Shown here: positions 53,639 to 64,000 of the stretch, piece by piece
How the letters are laid out: each line of letters starts with the position of its first letter
Position numbering within the stretch: position 1 is the stretch's first letter
Made by a program: the position numbers and the translations under genes
Assembly (NCBI RefSeq): GCF_963678635.1
Contig: NC_087065.1
Span: 13,862,743-13,926,742 of the forward strand
Reading direction: 5' to 3'
Origin: Symsagittifera roscoffensis
Taxonomy: Eukaryota; Xenacoelomorpha; Acoela; Convolutidae
DNA length: 64,000 nucleotides
The notes under the pieces: model-generated
What the model saw: the letters and a program-made list of their open reading frames with translations, nothing else
Told to the model about the DNA's origin: nothing
Database searches by the model: none

Positions 53639-54826
53639 AAAACCTTAATAGCTTAGAATTAACCAAACATAGATTAGAATTTAGACAAAACATTTTTAAA
53701 ATGTTACACGACGATAATTTAATCGAAATGTCTCTACGACTCAATAGATCAAAGCCAATATTCCGAACGATAAGAGAACTACCCGGAATTGGAAGAAGAC
53801 CTCGAACCAGAGACGACATACGACAAAGTAGAAACTTACCAAATAGTTATATGATAGTACGGCAAAAGCCAACACAAACTTTTATATTTAGAATCTTATT
53901 AGCAATGAATTTAGATTTTCATTTGCAAACTTAAATCTTGAAGTCAATCTTCATGATCATTTCAGGCGCTAAACAAAATATTAATATACAATAACGATTG
54001 ATAAAAAGATCTCAGATGGTTTTTCTAAAATTCTGCAGTATTCTATAAAACATGTTTGGAAAATATTTATTGAAAAATCAAAATAAAAATTAGTAGCATG
54101 ACAATAAACTGTTAGTAATCATAAATCATCCAATTGTCCCAGCTTCATCACCTAAAACATAACAGCAATCATAAGCTCACTAATTAAATCATTTTAAACT
54201 TAAAATCATTTAAACTTAAAATCAGATCATCAAGGCTTATCCTTGGATCTTAATTCATTTTCTATTTGATTAAATTTAAAACTTGATCATCAAGGCCTAT
54301 CCTTGGATCAAAAAGAACAATTTTGTTCTCCCCCACCCACTTAACTAGTGTCTAACGACCTGAAACGTCGATTCACTATCCAACCCTTTCTAAAAACCCA
54401 AGACTAATAGAAATTTTTCAACAAAACTAACCATTCAAATTAGGATAAACAGTGAAGAACTTCGGTTATTCATCCTTCACTTGATCCCCCCTCTTAACAA
54501 ACCCAGGATAAATCTTAGGCTTAGTAAGTTTGAAATAGTATCTAACGAACTACTCGCGTTCTAATTATACCTGAACCTTGTGGATCGATTTACTATTCTC
54601 CAACCCTTGAACACAATCACTACCCCTAAGTAAGATTAAGTAAGTTAACACCTTAGCTTATACTAGCCACGAGAAAGTAAAAAATCATTCTTCGGAATCG
54701 ATATACTTTTCTCTCCAACCCTGAACAAATAGACCCAGGTTACGCTAACCAAAAAATCGTAAGGACTAACAATTTAAGAAAATAGAAATCATCTAACAAC
54801 TTTTTGCATCCGTCATCCTAAACCTT
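53639..54826 (+). other. Long leader with repeated motifs
   Basis: Untranslated leader between primer site and first ORF. GATCATCAAGGC(T/C)TATCC with TTGGATC occurs twice, 61 bases apart (54224-54249 and 54285-54310); each can fold with CAAGG pairing CCTTG. A looser motif, ATCGATNNACTATTCTCCAACCCT-like, occurs three times (about 54368, 54583, 54696). A 77-codon ORF at 53701-53934 has no known match. Possible roles are packaging, dimerisation or internal initiation; none is proven. Confidence 0.5.
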
Positions 54827-55294
54827 ATGTCATTTAAAAGTCTAGGAAACAAACAAACAATCGTTTTACACAACTGTGAAATAGATAACAAAAAATACGA
54901 TCTTGTAATCACACCTCATACACAAACAGTTGGATATATTAGAACAAAACGACAAACACTAAAAAGAAAAATAATAACTAAGCAAAGACAAATAACACGA
55001 AAAAGATTTTCCAAAAATAGAAACGCATTTTCAGAATCAGAAGCCAGCAATTTAGACGAACTTTATAAATTAAAAGAATCAATTGATAAAAATTGTCCCA
55101 TTCACGATCAATTATATTTTTCCGACTCAGAAACAACTTCAAATTCATCAAAAAGAGGAAAAAGACGAATAAAAAAGCAATATAAACACAAACCAGTACA
55201 CTTATATAACTGGAATCAACCAATTAGACACATCGATAATTACCTATTAACAGTCATTAAACGAAAAAATGAGCCAAACACACACTCCAAGTGA
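54827..55294 (+). CDS. LTR element 5' accessory ORF (155 aa)
   Basis: Lies ahead of gag in a different frame and overlaps the gag start by 26 nt (its TGA is at 55292, gag ATG at 55269). The protein is strongly basic: a Lys/Arg-rich central helix-prone segment (TKRQTLKRKIITKQRQITRK), an acidic Ser-rich patch (FSDSETTSNSS), then another basic run. No zinc finger, signal peptide or membrane segment. Most Ty3/gypsy elements lack an ORF here. It may bind nucleic acid or act as an upstream ORF governing gag translation. No family recognised. Confidence 0.6.
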   Translation: MSFKSLGNKQTIVLHNCEIDNKKYDLVITPHTQTVGYIRTKRQTLKRKIITKQRQITRKRFSKNRNAFSESEASNLDELYKLKESIDKNCPIHDQLYFSDSETTSNSSKRGKRRIKKQYKHKPVHLYNWNQPIRHIDNYLLTVIKRKNEPNTHSK

Positions 55295-58200
55295 AGATAG
55301 TCCAGATGATGACGATATCTTCCCCTTCCTCGTAGATGCACCCAATGATAGAGGACAGCACATACTTTGCAAGAATTTACTACTAAACTTGTTTGAACCC
55401 GGAATCAGCCCATGTAAAACAGAGTTCCCAGATGTAAAAATCAAAAGACAAATTATTGATCACTATCTGAAAGATATATGTAATTTGACACAACACTACG
55501 GAATCTACACCATAGAATTCACCTCACCAAATCCGAATCACCGCAAATATGTAATTCAAACAGACGACCTTGATTTAGAATTTTCAAAAGTATTCTCAGA
55601 ATACATAAAAAGCATACAATATCATAACTCACAAAGAGCAAACTCCATATTTACTAATGAAGTTTTTGCAATAATATATAGTTATATCTCAATATTAGAA
55701 AACGAAATCCCAATCTCAAATGTCTCACCGACAGAGACATCTAAACATATAAGGGTACGACATGAAATCACACTATTTTCATCTTTTCTAAATATAATTA
55801 AAGAAAATTTCACTAAAGATGATGTTTCACAACATACAAAACATGACTTACAAAAAATTTTGGCATGGTTTATAATAGATTATTTCACACATAATATAGA
55901 TTTAATTTCACAAGCAAGAAAAAATTTTAGACCTCAAAATTCAAACGATGATACCGCCATCACAGAACAGTCAGACTACGTTTGGGACCCCGAATGGTCT
56001 CATTATGCATTTATAAATATCCCACAATCAATTGCAAGTCAAGCAATAAGTACAATATCTTATATAAGAGATTATGTAAGAGTAGTACCATTAACCATTG
56101 ACGCAACACCATTAAACTACAATACATTTTTACCTGATACTCGAAACAACAGTTTAATTTCGACCGTCATACACAATGAAAACCTTAATGGAACTAGAAA
56201 TCTCACTCAACAAGATATTCAGACACCATCACACTTCATAAATGAAGAAATTGTCCAAACAACAACAACTACACAACAAAGTATTTCACCAATACGTCCA
56301 AATTTAACAACACCAAGAAATACAAACACTTCGCTAGCACAGGTAACCTTACAATCAACCGTTAAACCTTCGGTTGCTCCAAAATATTCACAAATGGATT
56401 ACCAAACATATAGACCCATGACCTTACCGTCAAAAACACGCAGAACATTCACAAGAAACAATTTTGCGGAACATAATTATAATTATACACATTCATCAAA
56501 AACAAACTATCCTCCACGAAATAATAATAATAATCAAATCAGATCTCGATATTGGAATAATCCAATGGCAACAACCAATTCAGTAAATTTTCAAGCTAAT
56601 CCACATCCTCCACAGGATCATAGTGAAAATTACCCATTCTTTCAACAGAATAAAAATAAAAAACAAGCACCTCATCAAACAGATTACCTATCCTCTGATG
56701 ATGATCATTTACAACCAGATATATTTGCACCATATACCCAAGAATATCGCGGACAAGGAATGCAGAAACCATATACACATCATAGAAATTTTTCTCCACA
56801 CCAGATAGATACACAAAATCAACAACCAATACAAATGCAAAACTCAATTAATACACAATCTTTTCAACCAATTCAGCCACAAAACCCAATGATTACACAC
56901 TCATATCAACCAACACAAATGCAAAATGAAATACCACTTCCATATTATCTTCAACAACACGAAATAACAAAAAATCAACTTTCTAATTTTTCACAAATGC
57001 CAAATGCAGCAGAATCATTACAAATGACAATGAATCCATACCTTATGGGTGGATCATCAATAACATCAAACAAACCATTAATGGTATTCACAGGAACAGA
57101 CCCTGAATATTCTGTAGAAGATTATTTAAATGCAGTAACAGCAAATTTAATTTTAAATATAGGACCTGAACCAATTAATACGCCACTACATCAAAACTGG
57201 ATACATCGACGCACAGCGTTGATACAGACAACCCTAGACGGCGCAGCCCAAAAATGGTTTTCAGTATTGCCCATAGAAATAAAATCAAATTGGAAGAGAT
57301 TTACACAAGAATTTTCAAAAATGTTTGACTCCGAAAGTAACAAACAACAACAAAGAGTTTTATGTAATGAAATTCGCAGATTACCAAATGAAACCATCAA
57401 ACAATTAGCAGTACGTATCAAAACACTAGTTCGAAAAGCATATTCATTAAATACACACGATTATAAAAACACAAAAATGACAGAAATTTTAATGATGACC
57501 TTAACACCTCAATTAAGGAAAATAGCAATAAAAAAAAGAGCATCCCATCCCTCCTCAATTCGAGAGCCCGATTTAGATTTTCGAAAACTAGTAGACAAGC
57601 TAGAGCAAGCGGAAATCACAATGAAACTTGAAGAAACAGAAAATCAGAAATTACAATATGTTAACCGAATTGAAACAAATACCACAAATATCAATAATAT
57701 ACAGGAATCAGATACAGACCTCGTTGAAAAAATCACTGAAATACTCAATATTTACGAAAAACATCCAAACTTTAAAGGCAAACCATCTTTCAAAAAATGG
57801 TGTAATTATTGCCGACGATACGGACATAGTATTTCTGAATGTAGACAAAAACAACAGGACAATCAAAACAAACCACAAAAATATAAAGAACCGAATAAAT
57901 CATTCTACCAATATATGAAGAAAGATCAAAATCTACCGAACAAAAATGTATACAGCAACAACAGTTCAGGAAAACCACTTCCGAACAATACCAACTACAC
58001 GAGAACTCAATCACCATATAACTCAAGTTATAGAGGAAGATCACCAGAACGAAGAAATACACAAAATTCGTCACAAAATCATTACAATAGACCAAATAGT
58101 CGAAATAACTACTCCAGATCAAATTCGAACACAACACAATTTGTTTCTAGATCTAATTCCCAATCAAGGAATAATTACTATCCAAACAATCAATCACGAA

Positions 58201-58574
58201 ACTCATCATACAATAGAAATAGAAACTACTCCAATAATCGAAATAGAAGTTATTCAAACAACCGAAACCAGAATTACCCGAACAATCGATCAAGGAATAA
58301 CTCATATAATAGATCAAACTATAACAGACCAAACAATAATTATCAAAACAGATCACGAAATAATTCACAAAATCGACATTCAAGTTATAATAATCGTTAT
58401 AGAAATTATTCCCAATCACCACACAGGAATAATAACCATTATAAAAATTCTAATAATCGCCACAGAAGTAGTACACCTAAACATCAAAGAAATATAAATC
58501 AAGTACAATCAAATCCAGAAACAACATCAGACCCCCAGGTATTGATGACACAGGAAATAACGAGCTACAACTGA
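55269..58574 (+). CDS. gag: LTR element Gag polyprotein (1101 aa)
   Basis: Structural protein that would form the virus-like particle and bind element RNA. Residues 1 to about 300 form an unassigned, possibly folded region. About 330-590 is Asn/Gln/Pro/Thr-rich linker. About 600-790 matches the gypsy Gag capsid domain (AAQKWFSVLP, W.RFTQEF, LP.ETI). A CCHC zinc knuckle has C845, C848, H853 and C858 (CX2CX4HX4C). The last 200 or so residues are an Asn/Arg/Ser/Tyr-rich low-complexity tail. It is two to three times the usual gypsy Gag length. Fully open. Pol is neither fused nor in an overlapping frame. Confidence 0.9.
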   Translation: MSQTHTPSEDSPDDDDIFPFLVDAPNDRGQHILCKNLLLNLFEPGISPCKTEFPDVKIKRQIIDHYLKDICNLTQHYGIYTIEFTSPNPNHRKYVIQTDDLDLEFSKVFSEYIKSIQYHNSQRANSIFTNEVFAIIYSYISILENEIPISNVSPTETSKHIRVRHEITLFSSFLNIIKENFTKDDVSQHTKHDLQKILAWFIIDYFTHNIDLISQARKNFRPQNSNDDTAITEQSDYVWDPEWSHYAFINIPQSIASQAISTISYIRDYVRVVPLTIDATPLNYNTFLPDTRNNSLISTVIHNENLNGTRNLTQQDIQTPSHFINEEIVQTTTTTQQSISPIRPNLTTPRNTNTSLAQVTLQSTVKPSVAPKYSQMDYQTYRPMTLPSKTRRTFTRNNFAEHNYNYTHSSKTNYPPRNNNNNQIRSRYWNNPMATTNSVNFQANPHPPQDHSENYPFFQQNKNKKQAPHQTDYLSSDDDHLQPDIFAPYTQEYRGQGMQKPYTHHRNFSPHQIDTQNQQPIQMQNSINTQSFQPIQPQNPMITHSYQPTQMQNEIPLPYYLQQHEITKNQLSNFSQMPNAAESLQMTMNPYLMGGSSITSNKPLMVFTGTDPEYSVEDYLNAVTANLILNIGPEPINTPLHQNWIHRRTALIQTTLDGAAQKWFSVLPIEIKSNWKRFTQEFSKMFDSESNKQQQRVLCNEIRRLPNETIKQLAVRIKTLVRKAYSLNTHDYKNTKMTEILMMTLTPQLRKIAIKKRASHPSSIREPDLDFRKLVDKLEQAEITMKLEETENQKLQYVNRIETNTTNINNIQESDTDLVEKITEILNIYEKHPNFKGKPSFKKWCNYCRRYGHSISECRQKQQDNQNKPQKYKEPNKSFYQYMKKDQNLPNKNVYSNNSSGKPLPNNTNYTRTQSPYNSSYRGRSPERRNTQNSSQNHYNRPNSRNNYSRSNSNTTQFVSRSNSQSRNNYYPNNQSRNSSYNRNRNYSNNRNRSYSNNRNQNYPNNRSRNNSYNRSNYNRPNNNYQNRSRNNSQNRHSSYNNRYRNYSQSPHRNNNHYKNSNNRHRSSTPKHQRNINQVQSNPETTSDPQVLMTQEITSYN

Positions 58575-58636
58575 ATCAAATAAACTGTGAATCATCAGAT
58601 TCAGAAAGTGATACCTAAAACACTACCTCCATAAAT

Positions 58637-61600
58637 ATGATAGCAGTCGAAAATGACTACGAACCTATCATATATGAACAACCTTTTTCATCACATATAT
58701 ATGAAAATCAATTAGAACTCCTTCACAATTATTATATTGAACCCATCCATTCCACACAAACGGCACAAGAAACTAACGAAATCAACACTACAAACCAATC
58801 CAATGAAAACGACAAAACAAAATGCTTGAACACAAATCACATCTATCAAAATATACAAAAAGAACAACCTAAAGAAAAAATTTGGACAATACCATTTCTT
58901 TTAGAAAGTCCAAGAAACAAAGAATTTCAACCACCAGATCTTGAAACTGATTTTTTAATTGATTCAGGAGCAGAATCAAACATAATAAACATTCCCACAT
59001 GGAATGAGATAAAAACATTACACCCAAAATTAACACCTCTTGAAACCTCCAGTAAACTAGCAACAGCACAGGGATCAACATTGGTAAACTATGGAAAAAT
59101 TCAATTAATTCTTCTCCCCACAAGAACAATGGAGCAGAATAAAATTTTAAATAAACCATTTAAACAAATATTTCATATCACTGATATTAAACACAATATC
59201 ATAGGAATACCATTTATCTCTAAATATATACCAACAATCAACATCTTAAACAGTAAAATACTAATCAAAGATAAATACACAAAAACAAAAGACACATCCC
59301 TAACATTTTTCCAAAGATTAAACAAACAACCACCATTCTTTTCAAAATTTTATCCAATATATAACCAACAAAGAAAACACCTGAAACCACTATCAGGAAA
59401 CATAAATAATTTTTCAATAAAACAAGTTCACCAATATGATAAAAAACAAAATAAACAACAACTCTATATGTCAGACTTTGAATTCAAACCTATCCATAAG
59501 TTTTTCAAAATCACAATCTCATCCATAAAATATTTGAAAAACTCGAATTCAGATATTATATCTCTACATGTATACATCAATACACCCTATCAAGTAACAT
59601 TACCTTTAGGACTTTTAGGCTATTGCGAAACCAACGCTACGATATCACCAATACACGAAAAAGAATACCGCGTAAATAATATACTCCAATTATTAGATAT
59701 TTGTCAATCCACAATTCTTAATGAAGAATTATCCATAAATAATATAATAAGTAATGAAAAAAGAAATACAGATTATTTCACAAAAACTCCATATTTCAAA
59801 CCTACCTTCAATATAAGTAACTACACAGAGACTCAACAGAAGTTTTTAACAATGTTTAACTTTCAACATTCACAAATAACACAAGACGAATTTGATAAAT
59901 TAGCCAAACAGCTAATAAAATATTCATCAGTCTATGCAACATCTAAATTTGATGTTGGCAAAATCAGCTCATCACTACACCTTCCACTAAAACCTGACGC
60001 AGTTTTCAAAAAACAAAGAGCAAGTAAAGTACCAATTCACTTACATGATAAAGTAAACAGATTACTCGATATTTTAGAACAATACAATATTATCTCACCG
60101 GTAAAGAAAGAAGAACAACCAAAAGGTAACACATTTATCAACCCTGTTATCATCCTAGCAAAAGGAGAATCATTAAAAATAGTTCTAGACGCTAGATACC
60201 TTAATTCACTAATAGACGAATCAAAATGCAATTGGCCTATTGAACCAATACAAGTTATTTTAACAAAAATAAACGGAAAATACTTTACAACCGAAGATAT
60301 GAATAGTGCATATAATCAAATGCCACTAGATGAACAATCGCGACGCTTAACACAATTTGTTATTGGAAATCAGCAATATGAATTCAACCGCCTATTCTAT
60401 GGAATATCCATAGGACCAGCAGCATTTTCAGCTTTTATGAGCAAAATTTTTAGACCACTAATACTCAAGAAAACTGCAATCACTTATTTAGACGATGTTT
60501 TTATGCAATCACAGACAAAAGAAGAAATGTTTAAAGTTTTAGAACACTATCACAAAATACTTCAGAACGAAAATCTGAAGGCCGCCCCCGATAAATCACA
60601 CTTCTTTCTAACACGAGTTAAATTCTTAGGACATAATATAGAAAGAAAAACAATCACTCCATTAAAATCACGCATTGATGCTATTCAAAAACTCCAACCA
60701 CCAACAAACAAAAAGAAAATCCAAGAATTCCTTGGAATGTTAAATTTTTTAAGCAAATATGTCTATAAAATGTAATTATACCTAAGACCATTCTATAATA
60801 TACTTAGACAACAAAATAATTTTGAATGGAACACAGAACATCAAGCACGATTTGAAGAAGTTAAAAAACTCCTAACTGAACAAATTTCGAATACAATTCC
60901 AGATCCAAATCAACCATTCTATGCAATGTGCGATGCTTCGAATTTTGGCATCGGCGCAGCATTATTACAATCACACAATGGCACAAACAAAATGAATCTT
61001 ATATCAGCAAATTCTCGATTATTCACTCAAGCAGAGCTACGACTCTCAACTCTAATGAGAGAATGTACAGCCATAATATACACACTAACAGAATATGAAT
61101 TTCTGATACTTGGATCAAAACATCCAACAGTTCTATTCACAGATCACAAACCAATCATTTTTCTCTTTACACAAAAATCTAATCCAAATCACCGAGTTTA
61201 TAGATTTCAATTAATTCTAATGAAATTCCCAAACTTACATATAATTTGGACAGCAGGAAATAATCTTGCATTACCAGACACTTTAAGTCGAAATACACCA
61301 CCTGAATTACTTACACGTAAAACTACAGTAGAAATACCCAAAAATATAAAATTCTACCTTGCAGAAAACGAAACATCACCCCGACTAGAATGCAAATATG
61401 CAGTAAAAACCGAAGTTGAACAATCACAGATAAATAACCTACAACACTTTCCACTTTATTTAGATTGCCAAAATAACCACTACGAAGTTGATCTACTTGG
61501 AACATCAACTTTCAAACCAATTCCATACTCACAATGGATAAAAAATAACACCCAACAAAAAAGAGTAAAACAACACCCGCATAAAAAAGACTTTTTTCCA

Positions 61601-63517
61601 TTAATTGAAAAAGAAAACCTAACTGACAAAATAAATTTATCAGGACCACAAACAAACGATTCAAAATACACAATAAATCAAGTTTTTGACCTCCATGACC
61701 CACTTGATACAATTCCTTTATCTAAATTAGAAATAGAAAACATTTTTCTCCCCCCAACAGATAAAATTACAATTAATACTTTGAAACAATATCAAAATCT
61801 TGACCCAGTAATTAGACAACTAAAATCATGGCACAAATATAAAACTAAACCCGTCAAGGCAGATACAACTATTTTAGGAAATAAAACACTCCTCCGATAT
61901 TTTCGAAAATTTAATAATACAACAATTAACGAAAACACAGACCTTCTAGAATACAAATTAAATGAATCTACAGTTCCCTGTCTCCCTCTAAGTATGATTC
62001 TTATAGCTTTTAATATTTCACATACACAAAACATTAAAGGACACTCTGGATCAGAGAAAACATATTCAAATTTCATACAAAACTTTTATTTTCCAAATGC
62101 ACCAATTTGGATAAAAGTACTATGCAATGATTGTATAGTATGTCAACTAAATAAACCTTATCCAAATCAAAAACAAATAGCTCAAAAACAAGATTTCAAA
62201 GGACAAAGTTTGTACTTTAACCACCGTATTTCATTTGACACAAAAGGACCAATTTCACCCTCATCCGAAGGAAACTCCTACATTATGGTAATTGTTGACG
62301 CGTTTACACATTATGTAGCACTTAACCCAGTACCACATTGTAACGCTTATTACGCTTACACAACACTCTATGAACACTGGATAGCTAAATTCGGACTACC
62401 AGAAATTTTAGTTACAGACAACGGTACAGAATTCATAAATAATGAAATCATCACACTATGTCATCTATATAATATCAAACACAAACCACGTACATCTCAC
62501 GCACCTTGGACAAACGGCTTAGTCGAAGGTATGAACCGTTCACTACAAGAATATCTTAGATGTATCATCAATGGAAATGATGCAAGATATACCGAATGGT
62601 CAGCAGATGTAAAACTATTTCCCTTAGCATATAATTCACAAATCACGACAACTCTAGGAATGTCACCATATGAAATGGTTTTTAATCAAAAGCCACGCAA
62701 ACCGATTATGTTTACAGCAAACTCTCATAAAAATGCACAAAGTTATTGTCAACCGAATAAAGACTCAATTTGTTATAATCTACCTCTACACACACACGAT
62801 GAAGATCATTTTCATCACCCACAAATTCTTAAATTAGCCTCCGGTACACACACCGAATGGATTTTAAACAGAGATAAAAAACACAATGAAATTTACCAAA
62901 GAGTAACAAAAAAGTTGTTACAAAGGCAAAACATTAATGAACAAATAAATTCACGCTTTACACCAGCCTCCGATTTAAAAATTGGAACATTTGTTTTAAT
63001 ACCCAATTTTAACACTCAAAAAGGAATTTCTAAAAAATTACAACCCCTTCGTAAAGGACCATACCAAATAATTGCCAAACCCACTGATGTCACATATAAA
63101 ATCACCGACTCAGAACAAAAAAAAATTGTTCAACATCGAAACAACCTATTACCTTATTACCCAAAAGAATACGCACTACGCGAACTAACTCAATTGTATT
63201 CTTTCACAGGTTTAAAAGTTATTCAAAATTACCCACATACGGAAAATAAAACAAAGGAACAACATGACATTCACCTCGAAAACCAAAATACAAAATCAAC
63301 TACAACAAAAAACAATACAAAAAAGCTAGATCAAAATACACCACAAAAAGAAAGAAAAAATAGAAAAATGATAGAAAAAATAATACCTCAAGAACAAATC
63401 GACAAATCAGAACATAGAGAGTCATCACGACTTAGAAATCAACCACGTAAAAACTATAAAACATTCATTCCACAATCTAAAATATTAAAGAAAGTCGAAT
63501 TTCAAAAACAGCTTTAA
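58637..63517 (+). pseudogene. pol: LTR element Pol polyprotein with one in-frame stop
   Basis: 1626 codons with a single TAA at codon 713 (60773-60775), just after the RT. Aspartic protease motif DSGA at 109-112; RT with D554 and YLDD at 617-620; RNase H first Asp at 766 with LMREC and TDHKP blocks; integrase HHCC-like region near 1130-1165, then D1201, D1261 and E1297 (D,D(35)E); GPY at 1474-1476; a basic Lys/Asn/Thr tail from about 1515. The ATG is 62 nt past the gag stop with an in-frame TAA between, so no frameshift or readthrough joins them. Domain order is that of Ty3/gypsy. Confidence 0.92.
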
Positions 63518-64000
63518 ATTTATATTTGACAATTTTTGCACCTCTGAAATATTTTGAACTTTCATTTTTCAAAATAACATGCTGACAAACACGCAACGAT
63601 TCTAGTTCATAATTAGCCAATAGGATTCATCCAATCCGTCACCTTCTCTAACTCTAACACAGATCAACTAGACGAGCGATATTAAACTCCAGGCATATCT
63701 ATAACTATAACTTTGCGACCTCCAGGTCAAAAATAAGCAAACCATTCCAACTTGAAAACTAAAATAAATATCACCATAATATCATAACCCTCCCTTATCT
63801 AATAAACCAAAGATCAACAATATTTCCCCAACTCAGACCTCAAATACCCCCCAAACAAATATGTTAAATTAGCCTAAAGTAAAAGAACGACCATTTTAAT
63901 TAGCCTAAAGTATAAAAATCTCAAAAATAACCCAGATCATTTGACAAATGAAAATAAAGACAAAAGAAGACCTCCCGATCACCATAAAATTTGCCCCCAA
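63518..64000 (+). other. 3' untranslated part of the LTR element
   Basis: No ORF and no match to the inferred LTR start. ATTAGCCTAAAGTA occurs twice (about 63870 and 63900). Polypurine tract and 3' LTR should lie beyond the window end. Confidence 0.5.

Larger units (their letters stand above)
53204..64000 (+). mobile_element. Ty3/gypsy LTR retrotransposon, 3' end beyond window
   Basis: Begins exactly where similarity to copy A stops (ACTCAG|TGGAACC). In order: 5' LTR, candidate primer site, 1.2-kb leader, a 155-codon basic ORF, gag (1101 codons) and pol (protease, RT, RNase H, integrase). Coding strand is strikingly A-rich and G-poor. No envelope ORF follows pol. No second LTR appears by 64000, so the 3' untranslated region is at least 480 bases or the end is rearranged. 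Apart from one TAA in pol, all frames are open, so it is young. Confidence 0.9.

Noticed and set aside
57946-58497. 183-codon ORF overlapping the end of gag
   Set aside because: It is an Ile/Thr-rich shadow of the low-complexity Asn/Arg tail of gag in another frame.
63518-64000. 3' LTR or envelope gene after pol
   Set aside because: No ORF follows pol and the inferred LTR start does not recur before the window ends.

Overview
This is an A+T-rich, intron-bearing metazoan (probably invertebrate) genomic window dominated by mobile elements and several layers of duplication. The animal assignment rests on an arrestin-domain gene with spliceosomal introns on the minus strand, a BEL/Pao element, Ty3/gypsy elements, an APE-type LINE, hAT MITEs and many copies of a Helentron-like repeat. 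No bacterial operons, tRNA or rRNA genes were seen. The species cannot be named from the sequence alone.

Layout. 1-14414 and 46230-53203 are two copies (A and B) of one segmental duplication. Each carries the last four coding exons of an arrestin-domain-containing gene (A: 9941-13421; B: 50447-52194) next to a decayed gypsy RNase H fragment. Copy A has since gained a LINE (about 369-3238), three head-to-tail Helentron-like elements (4813-6392), a 1.65-kb element with inverted ends and 42-bp repeats (7582-9227), an hAT MITE, and a 1225-bp tandem duplication that doubles one arrestin exon. Copy B instead has one Helentron-like element (48260-48764) and, at its right end, a nearly complete Ty3/gypsy element starting at 53204. 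Because each copy serves as the empty site for insertions in the other, several element ends can be set to the base.

Between the copies: 14.5-18.5 kb holds Helentron-like pieces, a diverged hAT MITE, small unassigned ORFs and an AT palindrome cluster. 18528-21022 is the 3' half of a BEL/Pao pol. Its integrase end plus downstream DNA is triplicated in tandem (units of about 3.31 kb, 19834-29719). A MULE transposase fragment follows (29720-30010). 35556-45124 is a tandem duplication of a 4.8-kb unit with no clear gene, containing a 49-bp minisatellite, a small TA-flanked MITE and one candidate exon.

53204 to the window end is the youngest large element: a 5' LTR (TG...CA, about 410 bp), a candidate tRNA primer site, a 1.2-kb leader, a 155-codon basic ORF overlapping a very large gag (1101 codons), and pol (protease, RT, RNase H, integrase with D,D(35)E and GPY/F), broken by a single in-frame TAA. 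Its 3' LTR lies outside the window.

The arrestin exons are intact and splice in phase, so they are the best host gene. Everything else recognised is mobile DNA or its remains, and long stretches (32.3-35.3 kb, 37.6-40.3 kb) hold nothing I can call.
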